Part shown: positions 8,972 through 17,787 of the stretch, one piece after another
How positions within the stretch are numbered: the stretch's first letter is position 1
Layout of the letters: each line of letters begins with the position of its first letter
Translations under genes and position numbers: made by a program
The notes under the pieces: model-generated
Seen by the model: the letters and a program-made list of their open reading frames with translations, nothing else
The model's database searches: none
Told to the model about the DNA's origin: nothing
From: Rivihabitans pingtungensis
GTDB lineage: Bacteria > Pseudomonadota > Gammaproteobacteria > Burkholderiales > Aquaspirillaceae
NCBI RefSeq assembly: GCF_003201855.1
Contig: NZ_QJKI01000006.1
Location: forward strand, 62,001-126,000
DNA length: 64,000 nt
Direction of reading: 5' to 3'

Positions 8972-9746
8972 ACAGCTGCTGCGGGTGCGCCACGGCGTGG
9001 GCGCTGGGCAGGCGGGCGTACACCCGGTGAATCAGGTTGCGCCGCTCGGCCAGCACGCGGGAATGCCGGTCCAGCCCGGTGATCACCGTCAGCCCGGTGG
9101 GCGCGGTGGGCAGGGTGGTCAGCCGCAAATCCGGGCGCAGGGCGCGCAGGCAGGGCAGCACTTTCCAGGCGTCGCCGCTGTAAAAGCCGGTGTGCCTGGC
9201 GCCGCCTGCGGTGGATTCGGTCAGCGGCAGGGTGTCGTGCAACAGCACCACCGCCCCTGGCGCGGCGTAATGTTCCAGCGCGATGAAATCATCCAGCACC
9301 TGTTCAAAGCGATGGTCGCCATCAATAAATGCCAGGTTAAACCCGCTTTCTGCCAGCTGCGTCTGCGCCGCGCCCGCAAAAAAATCGGCGCTGGTCTGGG
9401 TGAATAACTGCGCTGGCGCCTGGCAATGGCGCAGTGGATCGCCCACCGGGGCCGGGTCGATGGCCAGCACGCGGCTGCCCGGCTGCACCAGCGCCAGCGA
9501 ATGGCCGGCTTCGACGCCGATTTCCACATACACCTGCGGTTGCAGATGCTGATGCAGCCAGGCCAGCCAGGCGCGATAGTCCGGCCCTGGCCAGCGCAGT
9601 TGCGCCAGCGCGGCATGCACGCCGGGCAGATTGGCCTCCCGCGCCAGCGCCTGACGCAGGCTGGCTTCGGCCTCACGGCGCTGGCCTTGGGCCAGCCAGC
9701 GGCGAGACTGGCGGAGGGCGGCGGTTTCCAGCTCATGTGGATTCAT
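8913..9746 (-). CDS. Class I methyltransferase (Methyltransf_24-like), end of glycosylation cassette
   Basis: 277 residues. A short N-terminal TPR-like segment (AEASLRQALAREANLPGVHAA with period near 34) precedes a methyltransferase domain with VYVEIGVEAGHS and FIDGDHRFEQVLDD. The latter is the GDH motif of Methyltransf_24 enzymes, often found in cell-surface sugar or cephalosporin-hydroxylase-like loci. The ATG overlaps the stop of the giant glycosyltransferase gene as ATGA, so translation is coupled. Likely role: methylation of a sugar added by the neighbouring glycosyltransferases (inference). Confidence 0.8.
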   Translation of the reverse strand: MNPHELETAALRQSRRWLAQGQRREAEASLRQALAREANLPGVHAALAQLRWPGPDYRAWLAWLHQHLQPQVYVEIGVEAGHSLALVQPGSRVLAIDPAPVGDPLRHCQAPAQLFTQTSADFFAGAAQTQLAESGFNLAFIDGDHRFEQVLDDFIALEHYAAPGAVVLLHDTLPLTESTAGGARHTGFYSGDAWKVLPCLRALRPDLRLTTLPTAPTGLTVITGLDRHSRVLAERRNLIHRVYARLPSAHAVAHPQQLFNLGENNPAWLARWLANAP

Positions 9747-12700
9747 GCGTGCTCCTGCGTCGGCTCGCCCAGCAGCAGGCGGTGCACCTGGCGGGCAAAG
9801 TCGTCGGGGTGATAATCGGCTTCGCAGCGCGCCCAGGCGGCGGCCTGTTGTGCCTGCCAGTGGGCGTCGTCGTCCAGCAGGCGGGCAATGGCGCGGGCAA
9901 AGGCCTCGGCATCGCGTGCGCCCTGGATGTCCCGGCCATCCTGCCAGCCCAACTGGCGTTGCAGGATGGCCGAGGCCACCACCGGAATACCCTGGGCGGC
10001 GGCTTCGATCACTTTGACCGGCACGCCCCCGGCAAAGCGCACCGGGGCGATGAACACCCGGGCGCGGTCGTAGCAGGGGCGCAGGTCGGCTTGGGCGCCC
10101 AGCACGCGCACCTCGGCGCTGGCCAGGGCAGCAATGCGTGGCGAGCGACATTCGCCCACCACCTCCAGCACCGGCGCGCCGCCCGGTCGGGCGCGCAGCC
10201 GGGGCAGCACCTGCTCGACAAACCACAACAGGCCGTCTTCGTTGGGGGTGTCCGGGTGCAGGGCGCCGACAAATACCAGGCCGGCGCGCCGCTTCGGGCC
10301 GGGCACGCTGCGCCGCACTGGCATGGCGTGGCTGAGAATGCTCACCGGGTGGCCGCGCTCGCGGAAAGGCTGGGCGTCGCGCTGGGACACCACCACCACC
10401 TGGCTGAGGTCTTGCGCCAGCGCCAGCTCGGCGTCCAGCCGCGCCTGCGCCTGTGCCGGCGTCAGCGGCCGGCCCCTGACCGCCAGTTCACCGATTTCAC
10501 GCAGGGCAAACAGCGCTTCCGAGTCATAAATCAGCCGTATGCCGGCAAACAGCTCTGGCCGACGGGCGCGCAGCGGCGCCAGCGCCTGCAAATTGGGTGG
10601 GCGGCTGATCCACAGCACGTCGTACAGACCGCGCCGACGTTCCAGAAACGCTTCCAGCCCGGCCATGCCCAGGCCCAGCATCACCTCGACCGTGTCGGGA
10701 ATCGAGCCATGCACCTGTGCCCAGTCGTCGTCGAATGACCACAGCGGAAACAGCGTCACCGGCCAGTCTTGCAGGGCTTGCAGCATCAGCCGCGCCCGCG
10801 GCAGGCCGCCACCGCGCGCCATATGCGGCACTTCATTGTCGATGATCAGCACGCGCGGCAGGCGTGGGGTGTCGGCCGGGCTGCGCCAGCGGTCGTGATC
10901 CAGCGTCACCCGGCCCGGACGCGGCTGGCGGCTGAGCCAGTCGCCATGTTTGGCCAGAAAGCGCAGGCGGTTGTCGCGCATGCGCTGCTGGGCTTCCTGA
11001 TTACCGGCACTGCCCCATTCCAGGTGTTCCACCACGATGTCCGGCGCATACACCACCCGAAAACCGGCCTGCCAGACGCGCAGGCAAAAATCGGTGTCTT
11101 CGTAATAAGCCGGCACAAAATCGCGGTCAAAGCCATCCAGCATGCGCCACAGCGGCAGCGGCACGGCCAGGTACACGCCCGAGCAATAATCGGCCGGGCG
11201 GCTGCACAGCGCCGCTGGCGAGAAGGGGTCTTCGCCGCGGCCAATGCCGGCGGTGGAGCCATCCTGAAAAATCACATTGCCGGCTTCTTGCAGGCCGCCA
11301 GACATCAGCACAATGCGTCCGCCCAGCGCGCCAATGGTGGGGTCGGCGTCCAGCCGCCGGCAGGTGGCGGCCAGCGCGCCCTGCTGGACGATGGCGTCGT
11401 TGTTCAGCAGCAACAGATGGCGGCCGCGCGCCAGGGCCGCGCCCTGATTGGCCGCCAGCACAAAGCCCAGGTTGTCGGCATTGCGCACGATGGTGGCGCC
11501 GTCCACCCGCGCCAGCAGGGCGTCGGTCTGGTCGCTGGAGGCGTTGTCGATGATCAGCGTTTCGAAGGTCACCCCGCGCTGGTCGGCCAGGGCTTGCAGG
11601 GTGCGCAGGCTCAGCCCGGCCTGGTTATACAAAATCACCACCACCGACAGCGCCGGGGTGTCCCCCGCCGGCACGCCGGGCAGCGACAGCCGGGTGTCGG
11701 CTTTGTCCAGCCAGGCGGCCAGCTCGCGGCGGGCGTGCTCGCGCACCGCCTGTTTGAGGTCGCCGCCAGTGGGCGCCGGGGCATGGCGGGCCAGATAGGC
11801 AGCGCAGTGTTGTTCGATTTGCCGGGCCACCCGCTGGCCATCCAGCAGTGGCGAGGCCTGCATGCGGGCACGCAGTTCGGTGCGAATCTGGCACAAGGCC
11901 GGCACATCGCTGGCCAGCGCCAGCGCGGCGGCAACAAACTCTGCTTCGCTGTCCGCTACCCAGTGCCCCAGCCCCAGCGGGCGCAGGATGGACGCCCCCT
12001 GGCGGGCGCCGGCCCAGTTGCCGCAGCGGCTAACCACCGGCACGCCCATCCATAGCGCATCCAGCAGGCTCAGCCCGCCATTGCCCGGAAAACTGTCCAG
12101 CACAATGTCCACCTGCTGGAACCAGGCCAGCCAGTCGCGGTAGTGGCTGGGTGGGTCGAATTCCACCCGGCTGGCGTCCACGCCGTGCGCGTGCAGTCGG
12201 GCGAGCAGGTCGGCGCGTTGTGGCCAATCCAGGCTGACTGCGCCAATCAGGCGCAGGCGCGCGCTGGGCAGGCCGCGCAGCACGCCGGCATAGGCGCGCA
12301 GGGTGTCGTCGTTCAGGCGCAGACCACGGGCGGTGACGCCAAACGTCACTCGCCCCTGGCTGGCGGCCGGCGGGGCGTGCACGGCCGGCGCCTGGGCCGG
12401 TGGCGTCCAGCACCATTGGCCGCCGTCCAGCGTCCAGATGGCTTCGGTGTAGTGCTGTTCGGCGCTTTCCGGCACGGCTTCGCGGTCGGTCAGCAGTACG
12501 TCAAACAGCCCGCCGGCGCTGCCCCAGCTGCCCAGCCAGGCCACTTGCACTGGCGCCAGCCGTTGCGCGTAGCGCTCCAGTAGGGCGTATTGCCCTTCAA
12601 ACGGTTGCAGGCCGCCGGCATCAATCAGCACGTCGATCTGATTGGCGGCGCAGGCGCTGGCCAGTTCGGCCGGCTCCAGTGGCTGTTCGTGCACATGCGC

Positions 12701-14953
12701 CGGTAAATCACCCAGCGGCTGCTGGCTGTACACAAACACTTCGACTTGTGCGGGGTCGTGGCTGGCCAGCACCCGCTGTAACAAACGGCCGTGCGACTGG
12801 CTGGCCACATAAGCCAGCCGCAGCCGGCTGCCCGGCTGGCGGGGCCGACGTGTGGCCCAGCCGGTGGACAGGCCGTTGTGCAGTTTCAGCGCCCGCCAGG
12901 CATGGCGGGCCATCAGCGCCAGATGCGCCGGGCTGGCCTGGGCCGACAGGCTGTCTACATACAGGCAGGCCAGGGCCAGCCAGGGTTGTTCGGGAAACTC
13001 CTGCCGGGCTAGCTGGGCCAGTCGGGCCAGATAGGCGTGGCCGTGTTGGGTGACGGCGGTGTTCATGGCCTGCTGGCAACTGAGCCGCCATAGCGAGTGT
13101 GGCAGCATGGCGCACAGCGGCCGCGCGGCGTCTACCCCCAGCCCGCGCAAACGCACCAGTAGTGCTGCCACTTCGCCCTGCAGGCTGGGTTGCGCCAGCA
13201 GGCGGCGGCACAGCGCCAGGGCCTGGGTGTAGTAGGCGGGTTGGCTGTGGCCGCCTTCCACCAGCAGGCGCGCTTGCAGCAGCTGCGCCTGTGGCGACAG
13301 CGGTCCCAGCGCCTGCAAGGCGTCCAGGCAGGCCAGGCCGGCGGCAAACTGGCCGGCGCGCAGCCGCACCTGCGCCAGCTCCAGCCAGACCACCGGATCA
13401 TTCGGGGCGTGTTCCTGCGCGCGCAAAAAAGCCAGTTCGGCGTGCCCCAAGCGCTGCTGCGCCACCAGAATCCAGCCCAGCTGGCGCAGGCTGTCCAGCC
13501 GGTCGGGCGCCAGTTGCAGGGCGGTGTCGATGGCGTCTTCGGCTTCGCGCAGGCGCTGTTGCCGGTAGCGCACCTGCGACAGCGCGCGCCAGGCTTCGGC
13601 CTGCGCGGGCGCTTGCGCCACTGCCCGCTCGGCATGGCGGCCGGCCTGGGCCAGGTCGCCCAGTGCGGCGTGCACAAAAGCTGCCTGGATATGGGTGTGG
13701 GTGTCGTCAGGCGCGCGGGCCTGCAGCTGGTGCACCATGGCCAGCGCCAGCGCGGCATCGTGTTGCTCCAGCGCCAGCCAGGCCAGCATGCGCATGGCTT
13801 CGGTGTGGCTCGGGTCGTGCCGCAGGGCGCGCTGTAGTGCGCACCGCGCCAGTGCCGGCCGGCCGCGTTGGCGCTGGATGAGTGCCAGCAGCCGCCAGTG
13901 TTCGGCATGCGCGGGCGTGGCGCGCAGTTGGCGCAGCAGCAGCCGGCGGGCCTGGTCGATCTCGCCCAGATCCAGCAACACCTGCGCCATCAGGGTGTAG
14001 GCGGGGAGGGCGTCGGGGCGGTGGTGCAGCACCTGTTGCAGCAGCCAGCGGGCGTCGGCCGGGCGACCGGCGCGTGCCTGGATTTGCGCGCGGCGAAACA
14101 GCGATTCGCTTTGGCTCAGGTCGCGTTGCTGCACCTGGGCAAAGCAGCGGTCGGCGGCCAACCAGTCGCCGGAATCCTGCAGAAACACCCCCAGCAGATG
14201 CCAATGGGCCACGCATTCGGGGTCGAGTTCGGTCAGCCGTCGGGCTGTGCGGATGGCCGCCAGCGCGTCGCCGCCGCGCCATTGCCCATGCGCCAGGGTG
14301 GTCAGCAGGCCGGGATCATCAGGAAAACGGCGCAGCCCGGCGTCCAGGGTGGCGTATGCGGCGGCGGTATGTGCCAACAGCAGTTGGCATTCGGCCAGTT
14401 GCAGGTGCAGTTGGCCTTGTTCGGCGGCGTGGGGCGGGTAGGCGGCGATGGCGTGCTGATAGTGCTCGGCGGCAGCGGCAAGCTGGCCGGTTTGTTGCAG
14501 CAGCCAGCCGGTTTGCAGCAGGCGCGGGCCGTTGCGTTCGCCGGCCAGCGCATGGCAGGCCCAGTACAGGGCTTCGTCCAGCTCTCCCTGGTCGTGCAGT
14601 GCCCAGGCCAGCCGGAAGGCCGCGTCGTGCTGGCCGGGGTCCAGCGTGCAGGCCCAGCGCAGGCTGTCGATGGCGGCTTCGCGCTGGCCCAACTGCTGTT
14701 CCAGCAGGCCAAGGCAGCGGTGCAGGGCGGCCACATGCGGCCATTGCTGGGCGGCGGGCCACAGCAGGGCGTGGGCGGCGTCGTACTGGCCGCTGTGCAG
14801 CAGGATTTCACCCAGCGCCAGGGTGGCTTCCGGGCGGTGCGGGGCGCAGGCGTAGGCGTGCTGGGCCAGGCTGAGCGCCTGTTCGGCGTCGCCCAGCGCC
14901 AGCTGTTGCCTGGCCTGGGTCAGCAAGGTGTCGATCAGGGTGGTTTCGGGCAT
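9743..14953 (-). CDS. TPR-OGT(GT41)-GT2-GT4 multidomain glycosyltransferase, 1736 aa
   Basis: Domains in order: about 17 TPR-like repeats (residues ~10-600); a SPINDLY/OGT-like GT41 region (~705-1060) with PVQVAWLGSWGSAG and the strong family signature LDSFPGNGG...ALWMGVPVVS; a GT2 domain (~1100-1350) beginning SVVVILYNQAG with NND as its DxD-type metal motif and YYEDTDFCLR; a GT4-type domain (~1365-1736) with FVGALHPDTPNEDGLLWF and PVKVIEAAAQGIPVV. Predicted to transfer O-GlcNAc-like sugars to protein and extend the chain. The GT41 N-lobe is altered: the usual GYVSxDFxxH reads AYVASQSHG. It starts two bases after the preceding methyltransferase and overlaps the next by ATGA. The start MPETTLID begins the TPR region; a longer upstream frame overlaps the previous gene. 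Confidence 0.88.
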   Translation of the reverse strand: MPETTLIDTLLTQARQQLALGDAEQALSLAQHAYACAPHRPEATLALGEILLHSGQYDAAHALLWPAAQQWPHVAALHRCLGLLEQQLGQREAAIDSLRWACTLDPGQHDAAFRLAWALHDQGELDEALYWACHALAGERNGPRLLQTGWLLQQTGQLAAAAEHYQHAIAAYPPHAAEQGQLHLQLAECQLLLAHTAAAYATLDAGLRRFPDDPGLLTTLAHGQWRGGDALAAIRTARRLTELDPECVAHWHLLGVFLQDSGDWLAADRCFAQVQQRDLSQSESLFRRAQIQARAGRPADARWLLQQVLHHRPDALPAYTLMAQVLLDLGEIDQARRLLLRQLRATPAHAEHWRLLALIQRQRGRPALARCALQRALRHDPSHTEAMRMLAWLALEQHDAALALAMVHQLQARAPDDTHTHIQAAFVHAALGDLAQAGRHAERAVAQAPAQAEAWRALSQVRYRQQRLREAEDAIDTALQLAPDRLDSLRQLGWILVAQQRLGHAELAFLRAQEHAPNDPVVWLELAQVRLRAGQFAAGLACLDALQALGPLSPQAQLLQARLLVEGGHSQPAYYTQALALCRRLLAQPSLQGEVAALLVRLRGLGVDAARPLCAMLPHSLWRLSCQQAMNTAVTQHGHAYLARLAQLARQEFPEQPWLALACLYVDSLSAQASPAHLALMARHAWRALKLHNGLSTGWATRRPRQPGSRLRLAYVASQSHGRLLQRVLASHDPAQVEVFVYSQQPLGDLPAHVHEQPLEPAELASACAANQIDVLIDAGGLQPFEGQYALLERYAQRLAPVQVAWLGSWGSAGGLFDVLLTDREAVPESAEQHYTEAIWTLDGGQWCWTPPAQAPAVHAPPAASQGRVTFGVTARGLRLNDDTLRAYAGVLRGLPSARLRLIGAVSLDWPQRADLLARLHAHGVDASRVEFDPPSHYRDWLAWFQQVDIVLDSFPGNGGLSLLDALWMGVPVVSRCGNWAGARQGASILRPLGLGHWVADSEAEFVAAALALASDVPALCQIRTELRARMQASPLLDGQRVARQIEQHCAAYLARHAPAPTGGDLKQAVREHARRELAAWLDKADTRLSLPGVPAGDTPALSVVVILYNQAGLSLRTLQALADQRGVTFETLIIDNASSDQTDALLARVDGATIVRNADNLGFVLAANQGAALARGRHLLLLNNDAIVQQGALAATCRRLDADPTIGALGGRIVLMSGGLQEAGNVIFQDGSTAGIGRGEDPFSPAALCSRPADYCSGVYLAVPLPLWRMLDGFDRDFVPAYYEDTDFCLRVWQAGFRVVYAPDIVVEHLEWGSAGNQEAQQRMRDNRLRFLAKHGDWLSRQPRPGRVTLDHDRWRSPADTPRLPRVLIIDNEVPHMARGGGLPRARLMLQALQDWPVTLFPLWSFDDDWAQVHGSIPDTVEVMLGLGMAGLEAFLERRRGLYDVLWISRPPNLQALAPLRARRPELFAGIRLIYDSEALFALREIGELAVRGRPLTPAQAQARLDAELALAQDLSQVVVVSQRDAQPFRERGHPVSILSHAMPVRRSVPGPKRRAGLVFVGALHPDTPNEDGLLWFVEQVLPRLRARPGGAPVLEVVGECRSPRIAALASAEVRVLGAQADLRPCYDRARVFIAPVRFAGGVPVKVIEAAAQGIPVVASAILQRQLGWQDGRDIQGARDAEAFARAIARLLDDDAHWQAQQAAAWARCEADYHPDDFARQVHRLLLGEPTQEHA

Positions 14954-14955
14954 GT

Positions 14956-15750
14956 TCAGCGCGGACGGTGGGTCGAAGTGGCCTGCGACTCGGGGCGTTC
15001 GCACACCACGGTGAACAGGGTGACTTCGCGGTTTTCGGCAGGTTGACGCTGGGTGTGCAGGCTGACGCGCGCCTCGGTAAAGCCCAGAATGCCCAGCGCC
15101 GAGATAAAGAACTGCGGGGTGAAATGCCACCAGGTGTGCACCTGTTTCATGCCCTGATGCGGCAGTAGCATGCACACCGGCCCCTCGCCCAGGGTGGGGT
15201 TCCAGATTTCGGTGATGATCATCGTGCGCTCGCTGCGCCGCGCCACGCTTTCCAGCAGGTCGAATGGCCGGCGGCAGTGCAGCAGCACCGAGGCCAGCAG
15301 GCCGACGTCAAACTGGCCGGCAGCGGCCGGAATGGCGTAGGGGTCGGTTTCCAGCAGGCGCACGCGCGACTGTTTCTGGTGATGGACATACCAGAACGAG
15401 TTGCGCACTTTCTGGATTTCGGCGGTGAACTCTTGCCGCCAGTGCTCCAGATCGTAGTCGGCAAACGGCACGGCATCCCACAGATAGGACAGCGGTGGCT
15501 CTACGCAAGTCACCTGGGCGCCCTGGTTTTCCATGTGAAACGACAAAAATCCGCTGGCCGGGCCAACTTCCAGCACCGAGCGCTGGTTCAGCGCCACGCC
15601 GCCCAGGTATTGATCGGCATGTTGGCGCAAATCCCATTGGCCGATGATCTCGCCTTCGGGCAGGTCGAACGAGTGGTAAAAACTGCAATCCTGCCGCTGG
15701 GGGCGGGGGTAGTGGGCAAACAGCGAGTCGGTGAGCGGGTGGGCCGGCAT
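14956..15750 (-). CDS. Class I SAM-dependent methyltransferase
   Basis: 264 residues. Motif I is VLEVGPASGFLSFHM, followed by CVEPP; motif IV region VGLLASVLLHCRRPFDLLE. The arrangement resembles the tRNA mo5U/DUF1698-like and sugar O-methyltransferase groups. Lying inside a glycosyltransferase operon, a sugar or lipid substrate is more likely than tRNA (inference). Two bases separate its stop from the start of the multidomain glycosyltransferase. No signal peptide. Confidence 0.8.
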   Translation of the reverse strand: MPAHPLTDSLFAHYPRPQRQDCSFYHSFDLPEGEIIGQWDLRQHADQYLGGVALNQRSVLEVGPASGFLSFHMENQGAQVTCVEPPLSYLWDAVPFADYDLEHWRQEFTAEIQKVRNSFWYVHHQKQSRVRLLETDPYAIPAAAGQFDVGLLASVLLHCRRPFDLLESVARRSERTMIITEIWNPTLGEGPVCMLLPHQGMKQVHTWWHFTPQFFISALGILGFTEARVSLHTQRQPAENREVTLFTVVCERPESQATSTHRPR

Positions 15751-15799
15751 GTGTTGAAGTCCTTGTGGCTGGCGAGCCAGCCGTGGGCAATGAATGAAA

Positions 15800-16831
15800 T
15801 CAGGCGTCTGTGCGGTGGGCAGCGGCGTGGATGGCCAGCTCGCCCAGCAACTGGCCCACCATCAGCGGGGTGGCGGCCACATGGCGCATGGCCTGTTCGC
15901 GGCCGGCGGCGCCGGCTGCTTCTGGTTGGGCATACAGGTGGCGCAAGGCTTGCGCCCAGTCGGCAATCGGCGCGTGAGCTTCCAGGGTGAGGCCACCCTG
16001 GCCCACCAGCGCCGGCAAAGCACCCCGGTGGCTGGCCAGCACCGGCAGGCCGTTGAGCTGGGCTTCGATGACGGTGCGGCCGAAGGATTCTTCCCAGATC
16101 GACGGCATCAGCAGCACACGAGCCTGAGCGTAGGCCTGGCGCATGTCCAGCGTTGGCGCTTGCCAGCGGACATTGCCCAGCGCACGGGCGCGCTGCTGGC
16201 AGTGCTCGCGCCAGGCCGGGGCGAGGTTCCAGCTTTCGTACACCAAAAACGGCAGTTCCGGGCAGGCGGCGGCCAGGGCAAACAGGATTTCCACGCCCTT
16301 GATCGGCGTGGGATTGACAAATAACACCTGCTCGCCCGTCTGTGCCACCAGGTAGCGCTCGGCGTCGATAATCGGCGGAATCACGCAGCAGTCGATGCCG
16401 CACAACGCGCGCCAGCGCTTGGCGGTAAAAGCAGAATTGGCAAAATACCGCAGCGAGGGATCTGGCGTCAGCGTGCCGGCCAGCTGGTGGGTTTCCACAT
16501 TGTGCAGATACACCGCCGTGGGCAGGCCAGTGGCCAGACTGCGCACCACCATCGGCAGCAGGCTGGTGCCGGTTTGTACCACGATGGCGCTGGCCTGCCA
16601 GCGGTCGGCCACCTCGGCCAGTGCGTGCTCCGGCTGCGTGGCGCGCCATACCGGGTAGCCCAGTGTGCGGTCTTCTTGCCAGGCATCTGGCCCACTGGCT
16701 TGCCGGCCACACAGCACGCCCGCCGCTGCGCCCATGGCCTGGATGGCCAGGCACAGGTCATGGGTGGTGGTTTGCAGACCGCCGTGGATATCGGGCAAGT
16801 GGGGATAGTTAGAGACAAAAAGCACGCGCAT
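15800..16831 (-). CDS. Family 4 glycosyltransferase
   Basis: 343 residues, a GT-B fold enzyme. The N-terminus MRVLFVSNYPHLPDIHGG is the classic GT4 start. The donor-binding half has VLFVNPTPIKGVEILF and the ExxFGRxxxEA signature as EESFGRTVIEAQLNGLPV. It retains the two Glu residues expected to contact the nucleotide-sugar phosphate and ribose. Probably cytoplasmic, adding a sugar from a nucleotide donor; acceptor unknown. Third gene of the minus-strand cassette, 54 bases after the FecR gene. Confidence 0.88.
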   Translation of the reverse strand: MRVLFVSNYPHLPDIHGGLQTTTHDLCLAIQAMGAAAGVLCGRQASGPDAWQEDRTLGYPVWRATQPEHALAEVADRWQASAIVVQTGTSLLPMVVRSLATGLPTAVYLHNVETHQLAGTLTPDPSLRYFANSAFTAKRWRALCGIDCCVIPPIIDAERYLVAQTGEQVLFVNPTPIKGVEILFALAAACPELPFLVYESWNLAPAWREHCQQRARALGNVRWQAPTLDMRQAYAQARVLLMPSIWEESFGRTVIEAQLNGLPVLASHRGALPALVGQGGLTLEAHAPIADWAQALRHLYAQPEAAGAAGREQAMRHVAATPLMVGQLLGELAIHAAAHRTDA

Positions 16832-16861
16832 GCAGGCCTGCCTGGCGGAAAAACGCCACGA

Positions 16862-16879
16862 GCGGGGCGTGCGCCCCGC
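16862..16879 (-). terminator. Hairpin between FecR and GT4 genes, possible attenuator
   Basis: A perfect 8-bp stem (GCGGGGCG / CGCCCCGC) with a 2-base spacer. On the minus strand it is followed about nine bases later by GTTTTTCC. It could partly terminate transcription after the FecR gene and set a lower level for the glycosyltransferase genes, or simply stabilise the upstream mRNA end. Confidence 0.4.
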
Positions 16880-16885
16880 CTGCGG

Positions 16886-17725
16886 TCAGGATTGAATCGT
16901 GCTGGCGCCGGTGGTCAGCAGGTTGTTCAGCGTCAGCGTGGGGTTGGCTTGCTGGGTATTGTCGGTATTGACCGCCACCCGGTCTGGCGCCAGTTGCTGG
17001 TTGGGCAGGCTCGTCTGGCCGGGCCGGTCGCTGGTGCTGATCAACTGCGGCGACGGCGTGCTCGGTGTGGAGGGCGTGCCGGCTGGTGTGCGGGTTTGCT
17101 CCAGCTGAGAGAGCTGGGTGGTCAGTTGCTGCGGCGACATCCGGGTGGGCGCGGATGGGCCGTCTTGACCGCTGTTCACCGAAAAGCCCGGCCGGGTGAC
17201 GGTTGTGCTGTTGCCGCCCGGATTGCTGACCCGCATTTGCTGGCCAAACAGAAAGGTGGATTGGGTGGCGTTTGGCGTCACCGACACCAGACTGATGCCG
17301 CCCTGGATTTCTACCGTGGCAAAGGGCGTGGTGATGACGGCTGCGTTGTTTTTGCTGATGTAGCCCCCCACTACGCGCAAGGAGCCCTTGCTCAGCCCCA
17401 GGCGAATCTGCCCCTGCCGGCTGTCGGCATCGTAGCGAAATTCTTCGATGGTCAGCTCGGAGTTTGGGCCGAGCGTCAGCGCGGACTGATCCAGAAACAG
17501 CACATGCAGCGGGCCATCGCTACCGGTTTGCAGGCGCTGGCCGGGGGTGATGTTGCTGCCGACATGCAAGGTGTCAGGTTTGTCGGCGGCGGCGGCCGGC
17601 AGCGCCGTCACCACGCCTACCGGCTGGGTGATTTGTGCGGCCTGGGCCACGCCCACCGGCAGGGCTGTGCTGGTGGTCAAGGCGGCGGCGAGCCACCAGT
17701 CACGGTAAAAGGGTGGTGGGCTCAT
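16886..17725 (-). CDS. Exported FecR-domain protein
   Basis: 279 residues with a signal peptide (hydrophobic LAAALTTSTALPVGVAQA, cleavage near AQA-AQ). The FecR domain (about 55-195) shows TPGQRLQTGSDGPLHVLFLD, LGPNSELTIEEFRYD and VRVSNPGG-like turns. The remainder is a Pro/Ser/Thr/Gln-rich low-complexity tail. It lacks the N-terminal cytoplasmic anti-sigma segment and membrane helix of true FecR, so it is more like the periplasmic FecR-domain proteins encoded beside outer-membrane export components. Strong SD AAGGAG before the ATG. Paired with the barrel gene 62 bases upstream. Confidence 0.85.
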   Translation of the reverse strand: MSPPPFYRDWWLAAALTTSTALPVGVAQAAQITQPVGVVTALPAAAADKPDTLHVGSNITPGQRLQTGSDGPLHVLFLDQSALTLGPNSELTIEEFRYDADSRQGQIRLGLSKGSLRVVGGYISKNNAAVITTPFATVEIQGGISLVSVTPNATQSTFLFGQQMRVSNPGGNSTTVTRPGFSVNSGQDGPSAPTRMSPQQLTTQLSQLEQTRTPAGTPSTPSTPSPQLISTSDRPGQTSLPNQQLAPDRVAVNTDNTQQANPTLTLNNLLTTGASTIQS

Positions 17726-17787
17726 GGCAGGCTCCTTGGGCGATCGGCGCCAGGTTGGGTCAGGTCAGGATGCATGGTGCGTATCCA

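Noticed and set aside
9743..15175. A 1810-codon reading of the giant glycosyltransferase
   Set aside because: The extra 74 N-terminal codons overlap the upstream methyltransferase and lack TPR character; MPETTLID is preferred.
16886..17725. FecR-domain protein as a sigma-factor regulator
   Set aside because: It has a signal peptide and no cytoplasmic anti-sigma segment, and no ECF sigma factor or TonB receptor is adjacent.
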